Below, one piece after another: positions 37,181 through 45,779 of a stretch of DNA of 64,000 nucleotides. A model generated the notes under the pieces. The model was not told where the DNA came from, did no database searches, and saw only the letters and a program-made list of their open reading frames with translations. The stretch's first letter is position 1. Every line of letters starts with the position of its first letter. Location: NCBI GenBank assembly GCA_036511855.1, contig DATCBN010000096.1, positions 1 to 64,000 on the forward strand, in the 5' to 3' direction. The position numbers and the translations under genes are program-made. The stretch comes from Candidatus Eremiobacteraceae bacterium. Its GTDB lineage: Bacteria; Vulcanimicrobiota; Vulcanimicrobiia; Eremiobacterales; Eremiobacteraceae.

Positions 37181-38197
37181 TTAACCCAGGTGGTTGTAGC
37201 CGCGCGGTTCCAGCAGACGGCGGCCGGCGTCGTCCTCGATCCACACAACGCCGTCGCCCGGTTCGAAGCGGCCTATAGGCGAGAGCGATGTTCCGCATCG
37301 ATGCTTCAACGCACTCGCAACATGTTTGAACGCGCGCCGCGAAGCTGCGAGCAGCAGCTCGTAGTCGTCGCCGCCGTGCAGGATGAGCTCGAGGGGCTCG
37401 ACCTTGAGCGCGTTGGCCGCCGCGCGCAATGCGCTGGCCGGCTCGAGCAATCGTAGATCCACGACGGCGTCAACTCCGGATGAACGCGCCATGCGCGCGA
37501 CGTCGCTCGAGATGCCGTCCGAAATGTCCATCATCGCGTGCACGGCTGCGCTGCCGCCGAGGAACGCGCCTTCGCGTAGCCGAGGCAGCGGCCGCAGATA
37601 CGCGCCGCACACCGCATCGCGATCACGAACATCCAGCGTCTGCGCGATTCCCGCATCCAATACGCGCAATCCCGCCGCGGCGAGCCCGAGCGCACCGGTA
37701 AAGGCGATCACGTCGCCGGGCTTTGCTCCGCTCCGCAGCCGCATGCGCGTGCGGCGCACGTCGCCGGCCACGGTCACGCCGATGGTGAACACCGGTGACC
37801 GCACGATGTCGCCGCCGACAACTGCGCAGCCGGATGCGCCGGCAAGTTCTGCTATCCCTCGATAAAACGCGACGAGCCACGCTTCGTCTATCGCCGGAGT
37901 GAGCCCGAGCGCGAGCACGACGACGGCCGGACGGCCGCCCATCGCCGCGATATCTGAGAGATTCACCGCGAGGGCTTTGCGTCCAATATCTTCCGGCGTC
38001 GCGCCCGAAAGCCGGAAATGCGTTCCATCGACGAGCATGTCGGTTGTGATCAAGCTTAGGTGCGAAGCCGGTGCTTTCCACGCTGCTGCGTCGTCGCCGA
38101 TGCCGGCGCTGACGGATCTTGGGGGCTCACCGAGCACCCGTTTGAGCGACAAGACGAGCGAGTCTTCGGTGAGCAGCGCCGCGATCAGTTCGCCCAC
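37181..38197 (-). CDS. thiL: Thiamine-monophosphate kinase
   Basis: Phosphorylates thiamine monophosphate to the diphosphate cofactor. AIR-synthase-like fold with N-terminal GIGDDAA, the TTDMLVDGTHF metal/ATP motif, GRKALAVNLSDIAAMGGRP and MDISDGIS. 338 residues from a GTG that overlaps rpe by 13 nt. In firmicutes thiN (thiamine pyrophosphokinase) occupies this place next to rpe. Confidence 0.95.
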   Translation of the reverse strand: MGELIAALLTEDSLVLSLKRVLGEPPRSVSAGIGDDAAAWKAPASHLSLITTDMLVDGTHFRLSGATPEDIGRKALAVNLSDIAAMGGRPAVVVLALGLTPAIDEAWLVAFYRGIAELAGASGCAVVGGDIVRSPVFTIGVTVAGDVRRTRMRLRSGAKPGDVIAFTGALGLAAAGLRVLDAGIAQTLDVRDRDAVCGAYLRPLPRLREGAFLGGSAAVHAMMDISDGISSDVARMARSSGVDAVVDLRLLEPASALRAAANALKVEPLELILHGGDDYELLLAASRRAFKHVASALKHRCGTSLSPIGRFEPGDGVVWIEDDAGRRLLEPRGYNHLG

Positions 38198-38871
38198 AAC
38201 TCTCGGACGAGTTTGATCGCCGCGCCGGGATTTGGCGTGCCATAGATGCCGGCGCCCATCACGATCGTGTCTGCGCCCGCTCGCCCGACCTCGACGAAGT
38301 TCTCCGCGTGCACGCCACCGTCGACCTCAAGCTCGACAGAATAGCCTCCATCCGCGATCATTCGCCGCGCGGCGGCGATCTTCGCGGTGGAGGTCGGAAT
38401 GTATGACTGACCGCCGAAGCCCGGGTTGACGCTCATGATGAGCAACAGGTCGATGTACGGCAGGATCTGATCGAGTTCGGAGAGCGAGGTGGCCGGATTG
38501 ACTGCCAGACCTGCGCGCGCTCCGCCGCTTTTTATCTGCTGGATCAGACGGTGCGCGTGCACCGTGGCTTCCCAATGCACGGTCACGATGTTCGCCCCTG
38601 CGTCGATGAACTCGTCGACGTACTTCTCGGGTTCCACGATCATCAAATGCGTATCGAACGTGAGCGGCGTGAGCTTGCGAAGGTCTTTGATGATCTTCGG
38701 CCCCCACGTGATATTGGGGACGAACCATCCATCCATGACATCGATATGGAAGTAATCGGCGCCGGCCTCGGCGACCACCGCCATCTGCGCACGGATGTCG
38801 GCGAAATCCGCCGACAGCAGCGATGGCGCGATCTTTGGGCAGCGGCGCGCGTCACCGAAGCTGGACTTCAT
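38185..38871 (-). CDS. rpe: Ribulose-phosphate 3-epimerase
   Basis: Interconverts ribulose- and xylulose-5-phosphate in the pentose phosphate pathway. TIM-barrel signatures: IAPSLLSADF, HIDVMDGWFVPNIT with metal His/Asp, HLMIVEP, MSVNPGFGGQ and VDGGV. 228 residues, ATG start. Follows the PASTA gene after 34 bp, overlapping thiL. Confidence 0.97.
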   Translation of the reverse strand: MKSSFGDARRCPKIAPSLLSADFADIRAQMAVVAEAGADYFHIDVMDGWFVPNITWGPKIIKDLRKLTPLTFDTHLMIVEPEKYVDEFIDAGANIVTVHWEATVHAHRLIQQIKSGGARAGLAVNPATSLSELDQILPYIDLLLIMSVNPGFGGQSYIPTSTAKIAAARRMIADGGYSVELEVDGGVHAENFVEVGRAGADTIVMGAGIYGTPNPGAAIKLVRELWAN

Positions 38872-38905
38872 GGAGCGCGACTTCGCGTCGCGCGGCGCCC
38901 ATTCC

Positions 38906-40063
38906 TTAGAGCGCGGTCGAGTTCACGAGTGCGTCGTCCACGTACGTGTCGATCGTCGCAGAACCGGTGACCGTCACGTCGAACGAGAGCGTGAAGCCGC
39001 CGGTCGTGTGCTGGTCATAGAGCGTTCGAGCGCCGGTCGCATCGAGCAAGACAACGCGGATGTGCGCGGGCGATGACGATCCCGGCAGTGCGACCGACAC
39101 CCGCATGCCTCGCGCGCCCTCCGGGGCCGGAAGCGCGCCGCTCGGCGTGGGCTGCGGCGAACCTTGATCGGGCGAACCGCTGGCGCCGGCAATCGGACTG
39201 ACTTCAGCCGCCGGACTTTGTTCCAGCGGCACCGGCGTGGGCGGTGCGCCGCCGCTCACTTGCAAGGAGATGCGCTGGTTCGGCAACAGAGGCGAGCCGG
39301 CCGACGGATCTTGCGCGACCACCGTGCCTTTCGGTCTCGCTCCGGGCGCGATCGCAAGCTGGGTGATCTTGTCGAGCGGTATGCCTGCGTCTTTTGCAGC
39401 CGCAAGCGCGAACGACGCGGATGCACCGACGAAATTCGGCGCATATTTCTGCGGCCTGCCGCCTGCTACGACGAGTTCGACGCGCGATCCGGCCGGCAAC
39501 GACGTGAACGCATCCGGCTTCTGATCGAGCACCGTTCCCGCGGTGACGTCTTCCTGTCTTTTCGTCTGCACGTCGCCGGCAAACAGATGCGCGTTCTCGA
39601 GCGCGACGGTCGCGTCGCGGAGCGACATCGCGCCGACATTCGGCACTTTGACGGTCGGCACGCCGTCGGATACGATGACGTCGACGCTTCGTCCCTCGCG
39701 CACCTCTTCGCCCGCCGCAGGCAATTGGCCGAGGATGCGATCCTTCGGTGCCTTAAAATCCGATCGCCGGGCGACGACGTGAAGCGTGACGCGCGAATCA
39801 GCCGCGAGCGTCTGCGCCGCCGAGAACTGAAGTCCGATCAACGACGGCACGGTGACCGGGGCGCCGGCGGGCGCGGTGAATGCGTTCCATGTGAACACGA
39901 GCCAGACGATGATGATCGCGGAAACCGCAAGCGCAGTCCAAAACGCGATGAAGTACCAAGGGCGTTTGCCGGCCGGCCGTTTTCCGCTCTTGGCGGCTCG
40001 CTCGGCGCGCAATTTCGCCGTGCGACGTCCGCCTCGCGGCTCATTCCCGCCGAAATCGCTCAC
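38906..40063 (-). CDS. Membrane-anchored PASTA-domain protein without a kinase
   Basis: 385 residues. A basic cytoplasmic N-terminus of about 35 residues, one membrane helix (about 36-58), then three PASTA-like domains: VTVPSLIGLQFSAAQ, VKVPNVGAMSLRDAT and a more divergent PNFVGASASFALAA, with the usual G-V/V-QDP(S)AG-P turns. A Pro/Ala/Gln linker and a C-terminal beta domain follow. PASTA modules bind peptidoglycan or lipid II and normally end PrkC/StkP kinases or penicillin-binding proteins. No kinase or transpeptidase domain is present. The GTG start overlaps yebC as GTGA. Position next to rpe mirrors prkC in firmicutes. Confidence 0.85.
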   Translation of the reverse strand: MSDFGGNEPRGGRRTAKLRAERAAKSGKRPAGKRPWYFIAFWTALAVSAIIIVWLVFTWNAFTAPAGAPVTVPSLIGLQFSAAQTLAADSRVTLHVVARRSDFKAPKDRILGQLPAAGEEVREGRSVDVIVSDGVPTVKVPNVGAMSLRDATVALENAHLFAGDVQTKRQEDVTAGTVLDQKPDAFTSLPAGSRVELVVAGGRPQKYAPNFVGASASFALAAAKDAGIPLDKITQLAIAPGARPKGTVVAQDPSAGSPLLPNQRISLQVSGGAPPTPVPLEQSPAAEVSPIAGASGSPDQGSPQPTPSGALPAPEGARGMRVSVALPGSSSPAHIRVVLLDATGARTLYDQHTTGGFTLSFDVTVTGSATIDTYVDDALVNSTAL

Positions 40064-40821
40064 GCAAGCTGTTCCAACACGGCGTCGGGAATGTCGGCAT
40101 TGCTCGAGAGGCGGGTCACATCTTCATGTTCTTCCAGCGCATCGAGGAAGCGGAGCACTGCGGGCGCGTCTTCCGCGCTCACCGGCGCGAGCGTCTTCGG
40201 CACGAGCTCCACGGTGGCCGACTGCACGCGAATCCCGCGCGGAGCGAGCACGCGCCGCTCCACCTCATCGCGGACATTCGAAAGCGATCGCGGCTCGGTC
40301 ACGATTTCGACGTCTTCGCCGTTGACCGCGACGTCGAGCAGGCCGTCGAGATCGGCGCATTCGAGCAGTTGGTCCTCGGTGATCGCGGCCGAAGGAAAAC
40401 GGATCACGCCGCGCTCCTCGAACAGCCAGGCGACGCAGCCGATCTCGCCGAGATTGCCGCCATTGCGCGAAAACGCGTATCGCATCTCGGAAGCAGTGCG
40501 ATTGCGATTGTCGGTCACCGCATCGACGATGACGGCGACTCCGCTAGGGCCAAACCCTTCGTAGCGGATCTCCTCGAAGGCGTCTCCCTTGCCCTCGCCC
40601 GTCGCGCGAGCGATCGCGCGCTTGATGTTGTCCATCGGCATGTTGGACTCGCGCGCCTTGGCGACCGCCAACTTCAGCTTGAAGTTCGCATCGGGGTCGG
40701 GCACGCCGGATTTCGCGGCGACGATGATCTCTTTGCTCAACTTGGTGAAGATCTGCGCGCGCTGCGCGTCGATCTTGCCCTTGTGTAGGCGGATGTTGTG
40801 CCATTTGGAGTGACCGGACAT
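40060..40821 (-). CDS. YebC/PmpR-family protein
   Basis: 253 residues beginning MSGHSKWHNIRLHKGKIDAQ, the invariable YebC start. Further signatures are RESNMPMDNIKRAIARATGEG and YEGFGPSGVAVIV. Members act as transcription regulators or assist translation through difficult sequences. Which role applies here is not decidable. GTGA overlap with the PASTA gene. Confidence 0.96.
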   Translation of the reverse strand: MSGHSKWHNIRLHKGKIDAQRAQIFTKLSKEIIVAAKSGVPDPDANFKLKLAVAKARESNMPMDNIKRAIARATGEGKGDAFEEIRYEGFGPSGVAVIVDAVTDNRNRTASEMRYAFSRNGGNLGEIGCVAWLFEERGVIRFPSAAITEDQLLECADLDGLLDVAVNGEDVEIVTEPRSLSNVRDEVERRVLAPRGIRVQSATVELVPKTLAPVSAEDAPAVLRFLDALEEHEDVTRLSSNADIPDAVLEQLA

Positions 40822-40827
40822 CGACGT

Positions 40828-41550
40828 TTACCTGTCTGACGTGAGCGGCATGCCAAAGCGCAGCCGGAGGATATCTCTTATGGTCTTGAGGATGACCGCC
40901 ATTCCTGCGCCCTTGGAATAGCCGGTCGTCCGCGGATAGTGATGGACGCCGCGCTCCATGATCGCGACGCCACGCCGGCTCAACTTGATCAGCAGCTCGG
41001 AGCTTATGAACGCTCCGTTCGATTCGAGCGCGAGGCCGTCGAAGACCTCGCGCCGGAAGAGCTTGAACGCGCAATCGATGTCGCGCACGCGCAACCCGAA
41101 CACCATGCGCACGATGAGTTTGTAGGTTTTCGCGATGAATAGCCGGTGCGGCGGGTCGTTGCGCTTGATCCGAAAGCCGACGACGACGGGTGCCTGCGAG
41201 AGCATCGCAAGCGAGCCCGGCAGCTCGTGCAGGTCGAACTGTCCGTCCGCATCCGAGAAAAAAATCAGTTCCTTGCGCGCGCTCGCAAAACCCGTGCGCA
41301 GCGAAGCGCCGTAACCGCGGTTGCGCTCGTGTTTGACGAGCCGCACGCGCGGATCGGCCGCAGCCAAGCGCTCGACGATCGCCGCCGTCTCATCGGCGCT
41401 GCCGTCGTCGACGACGACGACTTCCAGGTCGGCGGCGAGCGGCGCGCAGGCGGAAAGGGCGTCCGAAACCGTCTTTTCGATGATGTCTTCTTCATTGTAC
41501 GCCGGAAAGAACACGGTGAGCGACGGAACGCGGATCTCCGCGGCGGTCAT
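40828..41550 (-). CDS. Family 2 glycosyltransferase (polyprenyl-phosphate sugar synthase-like)
   Basis: 240 residues of GT-A fold. VFFPAYNEEDIIEKTV at the N-terminus, VVVDDGSADET, the nucleotide-sugar DxD in FSDADGQFDL (Asp100, Asp102) and a KLFRRE segment. There is no C-terminal membrane domain, as in DPM1-like polyprenyl-phosphate mannose synthases. Probably makes the lipid-linked sugar used by the overlapping GT-C protein (ATGA overlap). A second in-frame ATG lies 6 nt upstream. Confidence 0.88.
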   Translation of the reverse strand: MTAAEIRVPSLTVFFPAYNEEDIIEKTVSDALSACAPLAADLEVVVVDDGSADETAAIVERLAAADPRVRLVKHERNRGYGASLRTGFASARKELIFFSDADGQFDLHELPGSLAMLSQAPVVVGFRIKRNDPPHRLFIAKTYKLIVRMVFGLRVRDIDCAFKLFRREVFDGLALESNGAFISSELLIKLSRRGVAIMERGVHHYPRTTGYSKGAGMAVILKTIRDILRLRFGMPLTSDR

Positions 41551-44500
41551 ATCCATCCAAACCAGTTCGGCGCTCCGTAGTGGAACCACATGCGGTGGTC
41601 CCAGCCCCACCACGGGATCGGCGCGCCGTTGAGAATCGGCAAGAAGTAGACGAATCCCCCCACGCAAAGGGCCAGATAGGCGTCGACGCCGACCGCGATC
41701 CAGTTGCGATACGTCTTGCTGCGCGCGAGGCCCACTTCCCACAGCCGCAACATGACGTACGTCGAGCACAGACAGATGAGCGCGGTGTTCGAATAGAAGT
41801 TGTATTCAAAGTCGATGCGCGTCGATGCAGCCCACGGCACCCACTGCCAGAAGTACATGATGACGACGAACAGCATGCCCTTATGCCGCTCGCGCCAAGC
41901 CAGCACGCCTGCGGCCGGCACAGTGATCACGCCGGCAAGCCACACGTACGGATTCGGCAGCGCGATGATCTCGGAGACTAGGTGATTTGGGTCCGGAGCG
42001 CCTGGAAACTCTTTCCAGAAATAAGAGACCGGGCGGATTTCGAACGGCCAGCTCCACCAAGCCGATGCGTACGGATGCGTCGCGACGAGATCGTGATGGT
42101 AATGCCACATGATGCTCTGCAGCCAGATCAGCGCGGCGAATCCCTTATGGCCGCCTTGGCTCGGGTCCATCGCAGTGTGCACGGCGTGCTGGAAGTTGGG
42201 CACGTAGCAGAGCACGTAGATGACAAGGGTCGCGAAGACGATCGAAGAGATGTAGAGCGGCAACCGCGCGGCAAACGGATTGCCCCAGATAAAGCGCGCG
42301 CCTGCGCTCGTCGCCTTATCCCATGCGCTGGGCAGGAATTGCTGTGCGGTGATGAGTCCCCCGACGAACCAGAGCCCGGCGAGGTCGAACAAACCGTACC
42401 ACTTGCTTGCGATCATCGCAGCGACCGAAAGCGCGGTCAGCACGAACCAGAACGTCCACGGTTGCGAGTCGCGAACGTGCGTGCCGCGCCAGTTGCCCTC
42501 GATCGTGCCGTCTCGTTTACGTCGCAGCTTTCCGTCGGGCGTCGTGATCTCCGCCCCTTCGTTCGTCCACACCACGCGCGTGTCGCCGTCGGTCGTGACC
42601 GCGTTCTTAAAGGGACGTCGCTCTCCCGAAGGCAGCATGATGCCGTCGCCGTCCAGGACGACGCCGTCGCCGAACACCACTGCGCTGCGCGCCTTTTCAA
42701 AAGCGGCAGTGCGCGCGAAGAGCCACACGGCGACGCCGCCGAACGCCGCGACTGCGAGCAGATACGGAACGATGGACGCACTTTCAGTGGCGGGAGTGCC
42801 GGTCACGATAGCCTGGATCTTCAAGTAGGCGAGTACGCTGAGGAACGCCGCGATGCTCGCAACAATTCCGTTCGTCGACGGATAGCTGACCGGCCCCGGG
42901 CGGGCGACGATCTGGGATGCGATGATGAGTCTGTATGCGCAGTACATGGTGAGCAGCGCGAGAAATCCCATGAATATCTCGGGCTGCGCGATGCGCGCTT
43001 GCACGTACCAGTAGTCACTCGTCACGAGCAGCAGCACCGCCGCGGTGGCCGCCGGCGTGGACGAGAACAGCCGCTTGGCGAAACCGTAGAGCAGCGGAAT
43101 GGTCAACACGCCGCACACCGCGCTCGTCATGCGCGCACCGAACGGATCGCCGGCTTTGAAGACCAGGTTGAAGAGCCACGCCCCCGCGGCATAAAGAAGC
43201 TTGATGAACGGCGGATGCGTCCATTCGTAAAGATCTTTGCCCTGCAAATACTCTTGCGCAGCGCGGGCATAGTAGATCTCGTCGAAATACCGGTCGGTGG
43301 GATATCGAATGCCGGTGAAGAGGAGCAGCGCCGCCACGGCCATCCAACCGCCCACGATGATGTAGTCGGCACGCGTCCAGCCGACGAGGCCCTCAAAGAC
43401 CGAACGGTATGCGCCGCCTCCCACGGAAAAGGCCTGTCTGATCCGGACGAACGACTCCGCAAGCGACGCATCCATCTCATCGACGAGATACGACCCCGCG
43501 ACGGCGAACAGCACCAGCACGTTGATCAGCGAAAGCCCGTGCACTTCGAACGGATTGAGGTCGGCGCTCGGATGGTATAGATATTGCAGCGCGTACGTGA
43601 GATTGAACATGAACGAGACCGAGAGCAGAACGAGGGCCGCCTTTGGCAGCGCGCCTCGGTTCCACAGCAACGGCAAGACGGCGAGAGCCGAGAACATATA
43701 CCGCTCGTGCACGCGAGTGGTGAGCATGAAGTAGCCAAGCAACGCGATGAAGCACGCGGAGACAAACCGGTACTGCCGCTCGCTCACGTCCATGTCCGGA
43801 CCGGTCGTTCGCCATTGCCGCCAGGTGAGCGCGGCCAAGAGAAAGACGAAGATCGCGATGCCCCAGTCGTATTGCGGGAAGCCTAAACCGGGGATGCAAC
43901 CGCCGCCAAGAGAGGGCGGCAGGCAGACGCGGACCACTTCGGTGTCGGGCTGCCACATGTCGCGGACGATCGAATACAGATTAAATGCATTGGCCGAGTT
44001 GACCTGATAGACGCTGACGCCCGTTTGATAGCGCTGGTAGAGCCATGTCAGTACGCCCACCGGATCGAAGTTGGGCGCAAACGGTATGGAGCCGATCCAC
44101 GCGACGGCTGCGCCGATCACCGGGGCAAGCAGCACGCGCCATGAGAACTGGCGCCGGAGCTGCCACGCGATGAGGAGCGGTGCGACGACCAACGGCTGCG
44201 GCTTGATGAGCACGGCAAACGCAAGGGCCGCCCACGCGAATTCGAACCGGTCTTCCAATGCGAGGTAGATGGCGAGGACGAGGAAGACCGCCGCAACCGA
44301 GTCCGCCTGGCCCCAATACGCAGACACGAACCACGAAATGGGATTGAGGACGAAGACTGCGACTGCCCAGAGAGCGCCCGCGCCAGGCCAGGTCCGCCGC
44401 GCGATCAAGTAGATGAGGACGCCGATGCCGATGTCGGACACTATGGCCGGCAGCTTGCAAAGGAAGAGCAAGTGGAAGTAGTCGTTTGAGGCAAAGAACC

Positions 44501-44777
44501 GCGCGAAGATCTGGCCGACGCACCACAGCACGAGCATATAGCCCGGCGGGTAATCGACGAAACCGGCCCTCGCGTAGAATGCTTTGACGCCGAACTTATT
44601 GAGGCTGAGCGTCCACGATTCGAAGCTTCCGATGTCCGTCACGTGCCCTTGTGACGGCAACAAAATGAGCCGGATCACTAGACCGGCTCCGAGGATGATC
44701 AGCAGCCACATGACTTCGCGCGACGAGAACGGCACGCGCCGCTCGCTGGGCTGCTTGATTTCCGACACGACGCTCAC
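41547..44777 (-). CDS. Double GT-C glycosyltransferase (PMT-like) membrane protein
   Basis: 1076 residues with many membrane helices. Two GT-C modules appear in tandem. Module 1 (about 20-430) has the catalytic-loop-like TDIGSFESW (Asp48) and DYPPGYMLVLW. Module 2 (about 465-1076) has DRYFDEIYYARAAQEYL, THPPFIKLLYAAG and ARIAQPEIFMGFLALL, features of protein O-mannosyltransferases (GT39) and ArnT-like enzymes. A soluble insert around residues 690-770 (residues DGDTRVVWTNEGAEI and so on) interrupts module 2. It would transfer sugar from a polyprenyl-phosphate donor to protein or glycolipid outside the membrane. Start GTG. Expected donor-making genes flank it. Confidence 0.85.
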   Translation of the reverse strand: MSVVSEIKQPSERRVPFSSREVMWLLIILGAGLVIRLILLPSQGHVTDIGSFESWTLSLNKFGVKAFYARAGFVDYPPGYMLVLWCVGQIFARFFASNDYFHLLFLCKLPAIVSDIGIGVLIYLIARRTWPGAGALWAVAVFVLNPISWFVSAYWGQADSVAAVFLVLAIYLALEDRFEFAWAALAFAVLIKPQPLVVAPLLIAWQLRRQFSWRVLLAPVIGAAVAWIGSIPFAPNFDPVGVLTWLYQRYQTGVSVYQVNSANAFNLYSIVRDMWQPDTEVVRVCLPPSLGGGCIPGLGFPQYDWGIAIFVFLLAALTWRQWRTTGPDMDVSERQYRFVSACFIALLGYFMLTTRVHERYMFSALAVLPLLWNRGALPKAALVLLSVSFMFNLTYALQYLYHPSADLNPFEVHGLSLINVLVLFAVAGSYLVDEMDASLAESFVRIRQAFSVGGGAYRSVFEGLVGWTRADYIIVGGWMAVAALLLFTGIRYPTDRYFDEIYYARAAQEYLQGKDLYEWTHPPFIKLLYAAGAWLFNLVFKAGDPFGARMTSAVCGVLTIPLLYGFAKRLFSSTPAATAAVLLLVTSDYWYVQARIAQPEIFMGFLALLTMYCAYRLIIASQIVARPGPVSYPSTNGIVASIAAFLSVLAYLKIQAIVTGTPATESASIVPYLLAVAAFGGVAVWLFARTAAFEKARSAVVFGDGVVLDGDGIMLPSGERRPFKNAVTTDGDTRVVWTNEGAEITTPDGKLRRKRDGTIEGNWRGTHVRDSQPWTFWFVLTALSVAAMIASKWYGLFDLAGLWFVGGLITAQQFLPSAWDKATSAGARFIWGNPFAARLPLYISSIVFATLVIYVLCYVPNFQHAVHTAMDPSQGGHKGFAALIWLQSIMWHYHHDLVATHPYASAWWSWPFEIRPVSYFWKEFPGAPDPNHLVSEIIALPNPYVWLAGVITVPAAGVLAWRERHKGMLFVVIMYFWQWVPWAASTRIDFEYNFYSNTALICLCSTYVMLRLWEVGLARSKTYRNWIAVGVDAYLALCVGGFVYFLPILNGAPIPWWGWDHRMWFHYGAPNWFGWI

Positions 44778-44783
44778 GCTTCG

Positions 44784-45779
44784 TTACCGTCCGCTCCACG
44801 CCTCTACGAATTCAGCAAGCGCGTGAATGTCGCGCGCGCCCTCTCGCGCCGCATCGGCATTTTCGGCAGCCGCGCGAACGCCTGCCTCGCGCGCGCCCGC
44901 CGCCTCGAGTTCGGCGCGCAGCGCGCTGACGACGCGGTCGTCAAGTCCTGTTCCCGGCCTGCTGTAGGCTTTGCGGATCGCGGCGCCCGCGCCGGCCGGG
45001 GCGTGCTCCAGCGCCCACACGACCGGAAAACTCTTCTTGCGCCTGCCCAAATCGGCGCACGCCGTTTTGCCGGTGCGATCGGTTTCGCCCCAGATGCCCT
45101 CGATGTCGTCGCGGATCTGAAAATACAAGCCGAAGCGCCGTCCGACTTCCGCACATCGCGCCACGTCTTCGTTGGATGCACGCGCGCACAGAGCGCCGAG
45201 CCGCGCCGAGCAGGCGAACAGCGCCGCGGTCTTGCCCTCGATCATCTCAATGTACCAAGAGGTCGTCGCTGTCGCGTCACCTTCCCCCGCCAAGTCGAGC
45301 GCCTGACCGCGGCACATCGCTATGTGTGCTCGCGCGAGCGACGCCGTCATCGCATAAGCGATATCCGTGCCGAGCAGCTCCGCGACCGGTTCGAGCGAAC
45401 GATATGCGAGCGCTCCCACGACGTCTCCGCAATTGACGCCGTGCGCTAGACCAAATTCGGACCAGACGGTCGCCCGCCCGTGCCGCAATTTGTCGCCGTC
45501 TTCGATGTCGTCGTGGATGAGCGAGTAATTGTGCAAGAGTTCCACAGCGGCGCATGCGGGCAACGCGACGGCGTCGCTCGCGCCGAATGCGCGTGCTGCG
45601 GCAAGAACGAGTCTTGGCCGCAGACGTTTGCCGGTTCGCGCGCGTTCCGGTTCGGCAAGTCCGAAGTGATGACGCAGTTGAGACCGGAGCGGCTCGCGAT
45701 GCGCGGCATCTTCGATGACATCGCGAAGATACTGCTCGAACGGACCGAGCGTACCGGCGGCTTCCGAAATGACCCTCAG
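44784..45779 (-). CDS. Trans-isoprenyl diphosphate (polyprenyl) synthase with probable CTG start
   Basis: Head-to-tail prenyl chain elongation. First Asp motif HDDIED (DDIED, about 90-94) and second QIRDDIEGIWGE (from about residue 224) are followed by TGKTACADLGRRKKSFPV, typical for this family. The conserved N-terminal GKRLRPRLVLAA lies upstream of the first conventional start (a TTG at 45563). In the full open frame back to the ispH stop there is no ATG, GTG or TTG. A CTG overlapping the ispH TGA as CTGA (45779-45776) fits the overlap pattern of this genome and gives 331 residues. An ATT 9 nt later is the alternative. Product chain length is unknown; it may feed undecaprenyl or respiratory quinone synthesis. 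Confidence 0.85.
   Translation of the reverse strand: MRVISEAAGTLGPFEQYLRDVIEDAAHREPLRSQLRHHFGLAEPERARTGKRLRPRLVLAAARAFGASDAVALPACAAVELLHNYSLIHDDIEDGDKLRHGRATVWSEFGLAHGVNCGDVVGALAYRSLEPVAELLGTDIAYAMTASLARAHIAMCRGQALDLAGEGDATATTSWYIEMIEGKTAALFACSARLGALCARASNEDVARCAEVGRRFGLYFQIRDDIEGIWGETDRTGKTACADLGRRKKSFPVVWALEHAPAGAGAAIRKAYSRPGTGLDDRVVSALRAELEAAGAREAGVRAAAENADAAREGARDIHALAEFVEAWSGR

Noticed and set aside
45563-45779. TTG at 45563 as the start of the prenyl synthase
   Set aside because: It would remove about 72 residues, including the conserved GKRLRPR region.
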